Assembly (NCBI RefSeq): GCF_029784135.1
Contig: NC_073746.1
Coordinates: forward strand, 67,520,763 to 67,584,762
DNA length: 64,000 nt
Reading direction: 5' to 3'
From: Toxorhynchites rutilus septentrionalis
Lineage: Eukaryota; Arthropoda; Insecta; Diptera; Culicidae
The notes below the pieces were generated by a model, which saw only the letters and a list, made by a program, of their open reading frames with translations, was not told the origin of the DNA and did not search any database. Made by a program: the position numbers and the translations under genes. Positions 1-11,911 of this stretch are shown one piece after another; the stretch's first letter is position 1; each line of letters begins with the position of its first letter.

Positions 1-2240
1 GATTTTAGAATAAAATTTCATTATCAGGTTCCCGATTTATTATTATCATAATCATATTCCAGACTCCAGACTCCAGACTCCAGACATAAAATTTCACACT
101 CGTATCCAAGGCTCCAGGTTGCACCAGGTCGTAGATACAAAATTTGAGAGGTATAGTCAAAAGTCAAAATTTCCGATTCATACTATAATTTTAGATTCCC
201 AGAATACAGAACTAAGATTCCAAATTCAAATTGGAGTTTTGGATTTCATATCCAGATATGAATAACTAATTTAGACTATAATAACTCAGATTCCCGAATA
301 CATATGTAAGATTCAAGAGATTCATCATCCAATGTTTCGTATTATGTATTCGATACTTCATAATAAAATTCCAGATTCAGATTCAAGATTTAAAAGTCAA
401 ACTAAAAAACCCAGTTGAATACGGATACGGATTCAAGAATACGGATGAAGGTAGACTGATTCCAAATATTAATGCTCGGCTAAGATTCGAACTCCACATC
501 CAGATTGAATTCATTATACTCTAGATTCAGATACCAGGTTCATCTTTGAAAATATTCAAAGAGCAGGCCCCGGAAGAGCCGTTTGTTACATGAGTTCTGG
601 TATTCTTCAAACGGGTTGTAAGAGTTGAAGTGGTAGAATGATTCTGGAACCATCAGGCAAATAGAAATTACCAGTGAATTTAAAGAGGTTAACCCGCTTC
701 ATTTCCTTAAACATTTTTAATTCTAAGAAAAACATTTATGAGAAACATAAGATCAAGATCGCTACACCCAAAATAATGAGCTGTTTTGAAAGCTTAAAAA
801 TGGTTTGTATGTATGCGTGCAGATATTTCTTTCTGTTTTCTTTTCTCATTTCATTTTGGATTGTGCCAAAAAAAGTCCATACGATGTCAATGGGGATCGA
901 ACCAAGGTCGGCTGGAATGCAAAGCTATTTTACACGACCACGCTATCCAAATGGCTAATGATGCTTCAGCAGTTGTTCAGCAAATACGTGATAATATTGC
1001 ACCTGATTATCAAATGAAGTTGGGAAGTGTTTTATAAGAGTAAAAAAGAAGCGTATGAAGGAGAACAATATCTATCTCGGTCTGGGCCGTGTATGTGGCA
1101 AAGTATGCGGAAAGCTTATTTGTCTTTTGTTTCGCTCGCTCGTATTAATCTTATATTGCTGTACCATGTGTATTATACATATGCTCACCAGTATTTGTGA
1201 GTCATGACATTTTCTGTTATGTTATGTCTCATTTAATGTCATAAATCGGGATGACAAAACATGAGCTAAAAATCAATATTGGGTGTACAAGCCAAGATAT
1301 CAAGAACTGGCATGCATGAGTGTGCCTCCCAAACCTCTAAATCTCTCTCTTACTAAAATCAATACGACCTTTTCAAAGGTTACACTTGAGTCAATAAATT
1401 TTCGAATTGCTGTGGAAAACTCATACTTCCTCCAACCCAAACGGAATACTTTCATTCGAATCAAAAATACTAATGTTTTGCCATTTGATTCAAGATGCAA
1501 GATTCATTAGTCAAACATGATGCAGATACAGATTTCAGATTCAACATTTTCTGAATTAAAATATCGAACTCCCTATTGTACATCCCACATTCCAGAAAGC
1601 ATGTCAAGAAAACAGATAAGGACTGCATAGGCAGAATCCAAGTTTAAATTCTCGGTTAAGATTCCAGAATTCTAATTTCAAATTCAGAATGAATTCATCG
1701 CACTCTATATCCAGATTCTTTCTTCCAACATTTTATTTTAAAAATTCAAAGAGCAGATTCCTGATGACTGAAGACCAAAATTCCATTATATGATTCAAAA
1801 TTTATCATACATTCATTCAAGATTCCATAATCTACTAAATACTGGATCCGGGAATCGAGAATCAAATTCAGATCTCCGAATTATGTTCCAATTTTAGAGT
1901 CTGATTCAAATATAAAAATATCAGATTGCAGATTCCAGATCAAGCGTTCGGAATAATATTTCATATGGATATTATAATTGAGATTATAGATTCAGATTAC
2001 GGTTTAGGATCGCATATCAATATCTAAAATCAAATTTTGGCTATAGATCCAGGTCCCGAGTTTTCGATTCGAGCGTCAAAATGTCAGATTCGTATTTCAT
2101 ACTCCAAGATTATGTATCTTGTATCTGACATTCCAGAGACAATTTCAAAGTTTCATATTCTGTATTCGAAAATTTATATAAGATCGAAGTAGACTAATGT
2201 TTTGAAACTATTCATGTAAGATTGAGATTTATTCAAAAAC
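1..2240. repeat. Degenerate AGATTC/CCAGATTC simple-repeat tract
   Basis: Most of this stretch is loosely repeated AGATTC, CCAGATTC and AAGATTCA words with no fixed period. An exact start is visible at about 60-85, where CAGACTC is repeated in direct tandem. The segments from about 560-1270 are less regular. A second tract with the same words lies at 28.97-29.55 kb. No reading frame of note is present. It looks like an old diverged satellite or simple-sequence field. Confidence 0.6.
1280..1370 (-). pseudogene. Small relic of an I-clade LINE ORF2 C-terminus
   Basis: On the minus strand this piece reads GLGGTLMHA followed, after a frame slip, by PVLDILA. It matches at DNA level the relic at about 2735-2800 (PVRDILA) and, more weakly, the IPVRDILGS segment near the C-terminus of the LINE at 35.9-40.2 kb. 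Only about 80 bases are recognisable. The assignment rests on shared sequence within the window and is tentative. Confidence 0.4.
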
Positions 2241-2679
2241 AAAAAGAAGAGAGGTCGATGCCTAAGAGAACGAACGCAAACGTAAAAGGTTAAGAAAAAT
2301 CCGAAGCCATTTGGCAAGGAAAAAATCCATGTGGATTTAGAAAAGTGAAGTTAACCCGCTTCATTTTCTTAAACATTTGTATTTATAAGGGAGACATATA
2401 GGGTAAGAGCGGGTAAAACGGACAGTGGGTGGGGGTAATATGGACTCCACTGTATTTGTATAGTTATATTTTGGAATTCAAATTTCTGATAATGAACCCC
2501 TTCTACATGTTATTCTATAATATTTAAACTACCACATGACAATGAAAACTGATGAAAACAGGAAAACAAAAACCGAAAATCATACATGATTTCGCGTGTG
2601 AGAGTAATTTTTGCGGCTTGGATATTAGGGATTTTAAGCATTTCAGCTTTGGTAAACATGAGTTACCAAAGATACAACT

Positions 2680-2885
2680 GAAGTTCTTCTTAAAATGTTC
2701 ATATTCTCTATGGGGAACAAAAGATTACGAGAGCGACCCGCTAAGATATCACGAACTGGTATGCACAAATATACCTCCAAAACCTTTAAATCGGCAATAA
2801 GTTTAGATCTTGCATAACAAATTTCTCTACAAAACCAAACAACGAGTTTTATATCATGATATTGTTGAGCACATATACTTTGTCC
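2680..2885 (-). pseudogene. Relic of I-clade LINE ORF2 C-terminus
   Basis: The minus strand encodes a stretch containing YHDIKLVVWFC, then ARSKL, then IPVRDILAGRSRNLL. The LINE at 35.9-40.2 kb has YHDIEHVVWSC, ARSQL and IPVRDILGSRDPDLL in the same order. In the LINE this follows the RNase H domain and includes a Cys/His cluster. Here the upstream cysteines, RNase H and reverse transcriptase are absent, so this is a truncated 3' fragment with no expected function. Confidence 0.65.
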
Positions 2886-4319
2886 GAAATAAAACCATAC
2901 CATGCAATTTAACGCTTACATAAAATTTCCCCATATGAAGAAATCAAAAACGTAGTCCTACGTAAAAATATATTATATATGGCATTTCGAATGCCTAGTT
3001 TCCTAGTTAAGAAATATACTTTTTTGTGATTTTCGAGTTGTCGAGACCATAAAATATTAATATCTCAGAAACACTTATTAGTATATTGAAAAAAAAAATG
3101 TTTTTATGATTGTTCAGGTGTCGAAACCAAATATTTTATATGATTTTTTTTTTAAATGAGACTATCAAACAATCCAGAAGGTATTTATTTTTGTCATCGA
3201 GATATTTTTCCCCGACGTTAATTCATGTATTTTATTTGATAACTGTGTTTTATAATACAATACAAACCTTCTCAAATAGAAGACAGTTTACAATTTTTCC
3301 TGTTCTCGAAAATCGAGAATCAATCACACGGTTTGAAAATTATTTTTTTTTTTAAATGACCATATGTTTCATAATTGGTTTAAATTGGGAAAAATTATGC
3401 ATCACAAAAACGAAAACATAAGTATTCCTGATCTTTAATATTTTATGTAAAAAAGTCTCAGCTTTCCACAAATTATATGAAAGCTAGAGTCTCGTAGACT
3501 TCGACAGCTCGGAAACCACAAAGAATGAATATTTTTAAACTCTCCGCCTGAAAGCAGCCTCAACCTTTTTATGTATAACTTTTTTTTTATGAAAAGTTTA
3601 CTGAGTCTAGGTCTTCTGGTGAAACAGCTGATTTTTCGGACCACTCAAATTCTGAATTATTCACCCTAAGAGGGGAATAAAAAAATACATGTCTAATTTT
3701 TTTTCATAGACTTGCTGAGGTTATATCCCAGATTCAAATGGTTCATAAACCAAACTCTTATTTGAGATTCAAATTTCGAAGGTTTTTTTATATTGATTCA
3801 CAAAATGACAATATTATTTAGTAAATGATGCAGTCTTAATGCAAATTGTCCGGATGAACACTTGAAGAGAAGTGATATGAATGCATGTTTCATTCTATGA
3901 AAGGGTAATCATTATAACTTATTGATTATTATAAATGAAGTTCCCAAAAATCAAGCGGTTTTATTTAAACTGTATAGTAAGTTCATAATTCCTTGTAAAT
4001 CTGTGTTTATAATCAAATTACACAATGTTATACATCAGCTTGTGCTCTCTAGGTAAACATCCGAACTGCTCACCCATTGTTGTGTATGCAAATATCACCA
4101 AAATTTAATTATATCCTTACAATGTGGAAGCATTTCGTCGCCGGAAGGCTTAACGAGCTCGGAAATGATTACGGGCATTTCATTTCACACCCACCCTGTG
4201 AGGAATGGGAGGGGAGGCATACATTTTCCAGCCGGTTGAGTAAATTGGGAATGTTTTTCCCCCTTCACACCGCAAAGTCCGCATTTATTTGTAATCCACG
4301 CAAATAAATATTTCACGCT
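2886..4319. other. AT-rich stretch with no recognised gene
   Basis: I see no convincing coding region, RNA gene or mobile-element end here. It has several A/T runs of 8-10 bases and short reading frames with no family resemblance. Confidence 0.5.
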
Positions 4320-4811
4320 TCATGCATACGAATCAGCGCTTCTGGGTCCTCTCCACCGCAGCAGAAAGAAGCCACCGGAGTCAAGTAAGTGGTGGCCCGG
4401 ATAGTTGGTGCAATATTGGAATCGGATTGCTATGCTGCTGCCGGTGCCTTAGTTAGTGCTCTCTGCAGCTTTCAAGGTTCTCACTTTACAGCTCTTCGTT
4501 CCCCGGCGCTGTGAACCAAAACAGTCAGTCCGTCTGTCTGGCTGGGTTGCATTCGTCGTCTCTTCAACTGAAGAAAAGGGGGTTGGTGGGTGTGAAGAAT
4601 GCACGCGCTTCTAATATATGTTACAGAGCGCTATCTTATGCACAAGTTATTTATGGATCGGTATCAGTGGCAATGCGGTCCAATTGTTTTCCTTGGTACC
4701 GGAGGAAACCTAAACCGCCCATCTGAGAACTTCAGGCCCTCCAGAAACTAAAAGGTCAAGCAAATTGAGTAACAGCACAGCGTTAATGTTTTAAGACTAT
4801 CACGCTGTCGT
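4320..4811. other. Low-copy sequence flanking the large hAT insertion
   Basis: This is higher in GC than its surroundings and resembles no other part of the window. It continues, after removal of the hAT insertion, into 13600 onward. No exon could be supported. A possible splice-donor-like GTAAGT at about 4385 has no recognised exon in front of it. Confidence 0.4.
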
Positions 4812-6054
4812 GTCGGGAGCAGGGTTACCATATCTTCAGATTAATCTATATTTATACAGATTTTTCGGACTATCTGTAGAATCTTTCAAGAATCTGTAGT
4901 TACAGATTGCAGATTTTTTGAATTTCACACAGAATATACAGATTTATTAAAATATCGTGTCAATATAATAAATGGCTTTGTTCGCGCCCCAACATGTCCT
5001 GACATGACATCACCACCAGTCAATGCAACGGGAGAGAAAGAGAAATAAACTTCTTGTACATAGAGAATGTGTGTACATATTATTCTTTAATTTTATTTGA
5101 TTCTCACTACATTTCCAACCACCATTGAATAAAGAGCTTCCGTGTATTTCAACCGTGTGAATAAAACTGTATAAAGCCGAAACCATTAGCTAGTTTTTTA
5201 TCAGCAGATCATTATTCTGATTCCACCGGAGAACCAGCAACCATCCAGAAGGAAGTGCCAAAAAGTGATACAGTCCACTTGTGATCGAGTTGGTTCTGTT
5301 AACGTGCTTGTGGAACTAATCCGTCCTTTTAAAAGACATGAAAGTGTGCTAGTGTCTTTCCACAAGTGCTTAGGCGGAACGCTCGCTCCCCCACCATCAT
5401 CTGGCACGGCCTTCACAGGCTTGATGTCAATATTTATCCCCGTTTCTTTTTTGAAATGCGAGAATTAAATGTGCGCTCATACTGTCGTTAATATCCATTT
5501 TGATAAGTTCAACGACTTCCGGAAATATATTGGGAGTATCATTTAAAAACTGAACATTTAAACATTGATCACTTCACGAAAATTGACCATTTTTCAGTAA
5601 ATTCTTGATGAATTTATGAGATGTCACGATCGATTTGTATACTCCTCATTCATTCATTACAATGTAGATGATTATGAAATTCCCAATAGTAAACATGTTA
5701 AAATAACGTTGAAATGAGAACTTTGAATTTACCTTACATTTGTGTGCACAATGCGTTTTTCTAAAACGAATTAGAAAATCGTTATAGCCCGTGTTAGGAA
5801 AGCACATTTTAAAGATTTATTGAGTTGCACGACGTGAATCACAAATTAACTTAACTTACGATTATAAACTACGAAAGAAATGCTTTAATCTCACGGAACT
5901 TTAGTCATGATGGGTGAATTCCGTGCCGAAAAGAGATGGGGTGAAATGCACATCTCTGCAGTCTGTGCGCCGAACTGAAACTCTTGTGCTTGTGCTGAAA
6001 TTCGTCTCTACATTGGGAAGTTATTGAAAGATATTTAAAAAAAACATATTTGGT

Positions 6055-6440
6055 ATATAGAGCAATTCCATGCCAAATCGGCCGAAAAACAGCAAATATT
6101 GACGCGACTCCCTTCGATTTTGTTGAAACTGGGTACACATGATGGAAGCTACCCAAAATCACAATTTGCATTATTATATGATCAATTTAAATTACGACTG
6201 ATTTTATAAAACGCGTATCCAAAATCATTGATCTTTTTTTTTTAAAATCGTAAGTAAAAATCCAGATGTCTGAATGAAATATAATGTTTGACAAAGTTTT
6301 TAGAAAATAAATAAACCATTTAGGAAGAATAAGATTTTAAATGTACCGTTAAAAAATCTTACACCAAAATTGAATTTATGTGTAAAACAAAATTAATAAA
6401 TTATATCTCAAAATACACCAATTCACAAATTCTGGAAATA
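6055..6440. repeat. Dispersed repeat, GAGCAATTCCATGCCAAATC family
   Basis: The first half matches 35365-35573: both begin with TAGAGCAATTCCA(T/C)GCCAAATC, then share GGCAGCTACCCAAAATCACAA-like and CATTGATCT segments. Nothing in it looks coding. The family is not identified. Confidence 0.5.
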
Positions 6441-6640
6441 TTAGAGCTTAAACCATTGACAGTTCTGAATTCGTTCGCCACAAGATGACTCCTATTTGAA
6501 CAATTCTTTTTAGCTTTTTTAGTTAAGTTTTGCTATCGATTAATCTGTTGAGAAAAATATTTCAAACTGAAACTGAAACTGTAAATCTCGAAGTGTTATG
6601 TAATTTTAAGTCATTTGGCAAAAAACAAAAAAAACGAATA

Positions 6641-6826
6641 AAGGGTGTGTCACATCAAATTGCATCACGGAAAAAACGCTGTAGAAATTTAATTTTTAGG
6701 AATTATATCTTCAGCTTTCGCCTATAATCAGATAAGAGTGTATGATCACGTTGACCATGCTTCACTGTCAATTTTTCGTAAATTTGGAAAAATGTCGTCG
6801 AACGAAAAAGAGCGTGACACACCCTT
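6641..6826 (-). mobile_element. 186-bp MITE derived from a DD37E Tc1/mariner element
   Basis: The ends are AAGGGTGTGTCAC and its inverse, flanked by TA at 6639-6640 and 6827-6828. The first about 170 bp match, nearly base for base, the 5' end of the broken DD37E transposon at 42340-43633 (its 43480-43633 part, reversed), including that transposon's start codon and first codons (MSSNEKER). The sequence then jumps to the other terminal repeat. It is an internal-deletion derivative that kept one end and about a dozen bases of the other, so it could only move with transposase supplied in trans. Confidence 0.85.
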
Positions 6827-7254
6827 TATCCCGATTTCGGTTTTTTGAAAATCGAAAAAAGGGAAGTGATTTTTTGCAATTTTCAAAAAACTCAAACATT
6901 GACCGCTTGCGCTACTCTCCCTTAAGTCCGATTGAGCTGAAATTTGGCATAGGGTGTTTTTTCGAAGTGGTGAACATTTTGTATAGGGTAACTTTTTGAA
7001 ATTTTAGGGTCGTTTTTTTTCCCACGCATTCATTGGCACCCTAGTATATACGTTTGCTGGTGTTACGTCTATACCAGGGGTGGCCAAACTTTTCGTCATT
7101 ACGAGCGACTATTTGTTCAAACGACAGGTTGCGGTCTACCAATATTGACTGTATCAATGAATTATTAGAACATAAATATAGTACTAAACGATAAAATAAA
7201 ATTTAAATTAAAGAGGAAATAGATAATACTAATAAATATTCAATGATATATCTT

Positions 7255-8337
7255 CTCTTCTATCTATAAAAATGGATTTCTGTCTTCTGTCTGATTCTTA
7301 TGGACTCGGAAACTACTGAACCGATCGACATGAAAAGTGGTATGTAGGGGTTTTTGGGGCCGGGGAAGATTTTCATGATAGTTTGAGACCCTTTCCCCTT
7401 CCTAAGGGGGGGCTGCCATACAAATGAAACACGAATTTCTACATTACTCGAGAATTAATCAAGCAAATGAAACCAAATATGGCATATGAAGGTTTAAAGG
7501 TGGAGTAAATGATTCTATCGTGATTAGATACTCTTCCCCCTCACTTAAGGGGGGGGGCTCCCATACAAAAGAAACACAAATTGCTGCATTACTCGAGAAT
7601 TAATCAAACAAATGATACCAAATTAGGCATATGGAGGTTTTAGGATGCAATAAATGTTTTATGGTGGTTAGACACTCCACCCCCCTCTCTTAAGGGGGTG
7701 GTCTGCCATGTAAATTTGACACAAATGTTTGTATTACTCGAGAACTAATCAAGTAAATGAAACGAAATTTCGCATGTGGAGGTTTTAGGGATCGATTAAC
7801 GATCCTATGATGGTTCAACACTCCTCCCCCCTCTCTAAGGGAAGGCTGCCATACAAATGAAACACAAATTTCTGCATTACGCGAGAATTAATCAAGCAAA
7901 CGAAACCAAATTTGGTATGTGGAGGTTTAGGGTGCAATGAATAATGATATGGTGGTTAGATACTCCTCCTCCCTCTGCCATACAAATGAAACACAAATTT
8001 CTGCATTAATCGAGAATTAATCAAGCATCATATTTTCTGTATCAAACATTTATTCCATGTAGCGGAGAAACATGTTATTTGCAAGTGGTTGAAAAATCTT
8101 GGACGAGAATGGTGTCTGAAAATAATCTGATATTATAATGATGAGTTTTGGTAGAAGTACTAGGAATTTTATAGTAAAAGGTAGATTCAACGGGGTTGAT
8201 TAGAAGATCAATCAATGAACAGTTTTGCGATTGGACTCATGAACTTGCGCTTAGTAAGAAAACGTGAATGCTTAAAGGTATTGATAATAAAAAAACAAAT
8301 TTTGGGCGGAACGAAGTTTGCCGGGTCAGCTAGTAAT
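7255..8337 (-). mobile_element. ACTAGCTGACCCGG-ended repeat element, copy I
   Basis: Read on the minus strand it starts ACTAGCTGACCCGGCAAAC, has a unique 5' part of about 300 bp, then several ~150-bp tandem units (each with GCAGAAATTTGTGTTTCATT, TATGGCAGCCCCCC, and ATTGCACCCTAAAACC words). It ends with GATCGGTTCAGTAGTTTCCG, a GACAGA/CAGA run and a T-rich tail. That 3' architecture resembles RTE-type LINE tails, but no coding region is present. I treat it as a non-autonomous element of uncertain class. Confidence 0.7.
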
Positions 8338-8522
8338 TCTATAAAAGAAAATAATTATCGATGGTTGAACAATTGATATGTCAAATATTATTTTCGTCAG
8401 AGTCACAAAATAATATATCGGGGAATGTTTGAAGGCAATTGGCATTTTGTAAGCTCATAAAACATTTATTTTTCATATACAATACACCCATAAAGTATCA
8501 TTTGCCTCAATAACCTCGAGGT

Positions 8523-8798
8523 TCTTCTTCTTATATGGCACTAACGTTCCTAGAGGAACTCCGCTGTCTCAACGTAGTATTACTTGCGTCATTTTCATTA
8601 GTACTTAGTTGAGATTTCTATGCCAAATAACACGCCTTGAATGCATTCTGAGTGGCAAGCTCTAGAATACGCGTGACCACAGTGCAAGTCAGAGGAAATT
8701 TCTTTGAAGAAAAATTTCCCCGACCAGAACGGGAATCGAACCCGAACCCCCGGCATGTTAGGTTTGACGCTAACCACTCGGCCACGGGAGCACCTCGG
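8523..8798 (-). mobile_element. tRNA-derived SINE
   Basis: On the minus strand the head reads like a tRNA gene: box A TGGCCGAGTGG and box B GGTTCGATTCC, spaced as in a Pol III promoter. A tRNA-unrelated body of about 190 bp follows, ending in an AAGAAGAAGAA tail. It is flanked by the 13-bp target duplication ATAACCTCGAGGT (8510-8522 and 8799-8811). This is a LINE-mobilised SINE similar in plan to the mosquito Feilai family; the family identity was not checked. Confidence 0.88.
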
Positions 8799-9584
8799 AT
8801 AACCTCGAGGTATAAGAACTATTATTAGCAGAAATATGGGAGAATGGGGGAATAGAATGGGAGAAGAGGAGGAAAACTGATCTTCCATCTAGATAACGGT
8901 ATCTGAAACTATTTCGGGTAAGAGACTTTTCCAAATTGAAGTGATATCTCAGACTCCTATAGCCAAATTTCTTTAAAAATTCTATTCATAGTTTTTTTCT
9001 TATTCATACAAAACACTTAGTAGCTTAAAAATTTTGTGGTTGGTCAATTGAGTAAACTTGACATCATTTTCTCATCAAAATTCAATAAAATAAATACACA
9101 TTAAATTCAGTAAATGTCAAGTGCAATTATTAAATACAGAGCAAGCAGAACACACTTGTTCATACTTTTTTACTTGTCGAAGTTTTCATCTTGTACGAAC
9201 TTATGCACGTTTTTTGTTGAGTTTTTAAAAAATACAACAATAATACTTTATACCTAAATATTTGTCAATCAAGGGGTCGATATCGACTTCTTTGGAAATC
9301 CCTGATCTAGATAATACATCAGTAGGCCGCCATAATAATAACATTACACGTATATCCGTTTGAACTATTTCCTTTTGTATCGTGTTATCCAGATCTGATT
9401 CCCAGTTATTTGTTTACGAAACTGAAATAAATGTTTGATCAAAAAAGCAATTTGACTTAGTTCACTAAATATACTAAAATATATAACAAATTGCAAAAAT
9501 ATGAAAATTAATATGACAGTTGTGAAGCATAGATGATGCTTGTTGTTTCAATAACCGTCCTATTTTATAAGTTACTAGCTAACC

Positions 9585-10266
9585 CGGCAAACTTCGTCCC
9601 GCCCATTTACTTGATTCATTCTCGAGTAATGCAGAAATTTGTGTTTTATTTGTATGGCAGCCACCCCTAAGAGAGGGGGGAGGGGTATCTAACCACCATA
9701 GAAACATTCATTGCACCCTAAAGTTTCCATATGCCTCATTTGGTTTAATTTGCTTGATGATTTCTCGGGTAATGCAAAAATTTGTGTTTCATTTGTACGG
9801 CAGCCCCCTCTAAGAGAGGGGGAAGCAGTATCTTAACACCATAGAAACATTTATTGCATCCTAAAACTTGGTTTCATTTCCTTGATTAATTCTCGAGTAA
9901 TGCAGAAATTTGTGTTTCATTTGTATGGCAGCCCCCCCTTTCAGTGGGGGAAGGACTGTCTAACCATCATAGAAACATTTATTGCACCCTAAAACTTTCA
10001 CATGCCAACTTTGGTTTCGTTTGGTTGGTTAATTTCCGAGTAATGCAGAAATTTGTGTTTCATTTGTATGGCAGCCCCCCCTTAGTGAGGGGGGAGGGGT
10101 CTCAAAATATCACGAAAACCTTCCCCGGCCCCAAAAACCCCTACATACCAATTTTCATGTCGATCGGTTCAGTAGTTTCCGAGTCTATAAGAATCAGACA
10201 GACAGACAGACATCACTCCATTTTTATATATATAGAAGATATATAGAAGATAGATAGATAGATAGA
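9585..10266 (+). mobile_element. ACTAGCTGACCCGG-ended repeat element, copy II
   Basis: It begins ACTAGCTAACCCGGCAAAC, lacks most of the unique 5' part seen in copy I, and carries about four ~150-bp units. The 3' end has the GATCGGTTCAGTAGTTTCCG block, GACAGACAGACAGA and a TATATAGAAGA/GATA tail. No coding potential is seen. It sits inside hAT element 2. Confidence 0.72.
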
Positions 10267-10267
10267 T
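10245..10267. repeat. (GATA)n microsatellite tail
   Basis: Five to six consecutive GATA units follow the 3' end of repeat copy II. Simple-repeat tails of this sort are common at the 3' end of RTE-like and related non-LTR elements, which supports the chosen orientation. Confidence 0.7.
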
Positions 10268-10508
10268 GTGTAATATCTCGAATTTGCGTTATTTTCGTCT
10301 TGGGTGAAATTTTCTATAATTCTTCTCGAAGGCATACTTTAGAAATGCATCCAAATCATTGAAATACGTTTGAATATTTATGTTGAACTAGCTGACCCGG
10401 CAAACTTCGTCCCGCCCAAAATTGATATGTATGGGAGCCCCCCTTTAGAGTGGGGGAGGAGTGTCGAACTACCATAGAAACGTTTATTGATCCCTAAAAC
10501 CTCTATAT

Positions 10509-10786
10509 CTTCTTCTTCTTGAATGGTGTTAACGTTCCCTGTGGAACATTTGCCGTCTCAACGTATGCATTAACTAGCGTCATTTATTAATACTTAGTTG
10601 AGATTTTCTAAGCCAAATAACACGCCTTGAATGTATTCCGAGGGGCAAGCTCTAGAACACGCGTGATCACAGTGCAAGTCGAAGGAACTTTCTTTGACGA
10701 AAAAATCCCCCGGCCAGAACGGGAATCGAACCCGAACACCCGGCATGATAATGTGAGACGCTAACCACTCGGCCACGGGTGCACCT
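10509..10786 (-). mobile_element. tRNA-derived SINE
   Basis: Same family as the SINE at 8523-8798: on the minus strand it has TGGCCGAGTGG (box A), GGTTCGATTCC (box B), and an AAGAAGAAG tail. The 14-bp target duplication TAAAACCTCTATAT lies at 10495-10508 and 10787-10800. It inserted into a ~150-bp unit of repeat copy III. Confidence 0.9.
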
Positions 10787-10872
10787 TAAAACCTCTATAT
10801 GCTTTTTTTAATTCAGTTTGTTTGATTAGTTCTCGAGTTGTTTAGCATTCTACACCCCCCCCCCTTCTTTAA

Positions 10873-11058
10873 CCCTTTCGTTACGAGCGTCGTCTATAGA
10901 CGACATCCACGCGACGAGCTGTGTGTACGAGCGTCGTCTTCAGACGACATGAAATTCATACTGTTCTTCGATCACACCAGCGCGATGTGAATACTTTTCG
11001 GCGCAGTGCTCCGTACAGGGGTAGCACTTCGGCAGGGCACATTGCCGTGAAGAAAGGG
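10873..11058. mobile_element. piggyBac-type MITE (TTAA target site)
   Basis: The 186-bp insertion is bounded by TTAA (10869-10872 and 11059-11062) with terminal inverted repeats CCCTTTC / GAAAGGG. Removing it restores the interrupted unit of repeat copy III. Inside are two near-identical blocks: ACGAGCGTCGTC followed by TATAGACGAC, and the same with TTCAGACGAC, each a palindrome around GTCGTC..GACGAC. TTAA duplication plus CCC-starting ends are piggyBac hallmarks. No coding sequence is present. Confidence 0.78.
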
Positions 11059-11911
11059 TTAAAGAGGAGGTGGAGTGTCTAATCACCGTAAAAACATTTA
11101 TTGCACCCTGAAACCCCCATATGCCAAATTTGGTTTCATTTGCTTGATTAATTCTCAAGTATACAGAAATTTGTGTTTCATTTATGTGGCAGCCACACCC
11201 CCCTCCCCAGTGATCTCATTACCAAAGAATCATTTATTGCACCCTAAAACCTTCACATGCCAAATTTCATTTCATTTGCTTCATCACTCCTCGAGTAATG
11301 CAGAAATTTGTGTTTCATTTGTATGGCAGCTCCCCCTTGAAGAGAGGTGTAGAGTGTCTAACCAACATAAAACAAATTAATGCACATTAAAACTTCCACA
11401 TACCAAATTTGGTTTCCTTTGCTTGATTAATTCTCGAGTAATGCAGAAATTTGTCTTTCATTTGTATGGCTGGTCCCTCTTAGAGAGGGGGGTGGAGTTT
11501 CTAAAAACCATAGAAACATTTATTGCACCCTAAAACCTCCATATGCCTAATTTGGTTTCATTTGCTTGATTAATTCTCGAGTAATGCAGAAATTTGTCTT
11601 TTATTTGTATGACAGCTCCCCTATATAGAGGGAAGTGGAGTGTCTAACCACCATAGAAATATTTATTGCACCCTGAAACCTCCACATGCCAAATTTGGTT
11701 TCATTTGCTTGATTAATTCTCGAGTAATGAAGAAATTTGTATTTCATTTGTATGGCAGCCCCCTCTTAGAGAGGAGGGGAGGGGTATCGAAATATCATAA
11801 GAACCTTCCCCGACCCCAAGAACCCCTACATACCACTTTTCATGTCGATCGGTTCAGTAGTTTCCGAGTCCATAAGAATCAGGCAGACAGACAGAAATCC
11901 ATTTTTGTATA

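Noticed and set aside
8698..8798. Functional tRNA gene from box A/box B
   Set aside because: The acceptor stem does not close properly, a SINE body follows, and target duplications flank the whole unit. The same applies at 10.7 and 22.8 kb.
7075..9301. A shorter hAT element ending at 9301
   Set aside because: The right end (CAGGGATTTCCAAAG reversed) is hAT-like, but the 8-bp flanks GTCTATAC and ATCTAGAT match poorly compared with the end at 13419. Kept as an alternative only.
9600..11900. Regular ~150-bp repeats resembling a CRISPR array
   Set aside because: Units are long, diverged, continuous without unique spacers, and recur in six dispersed places with LINE-like tails; this is eukaryotic repeat DNA.
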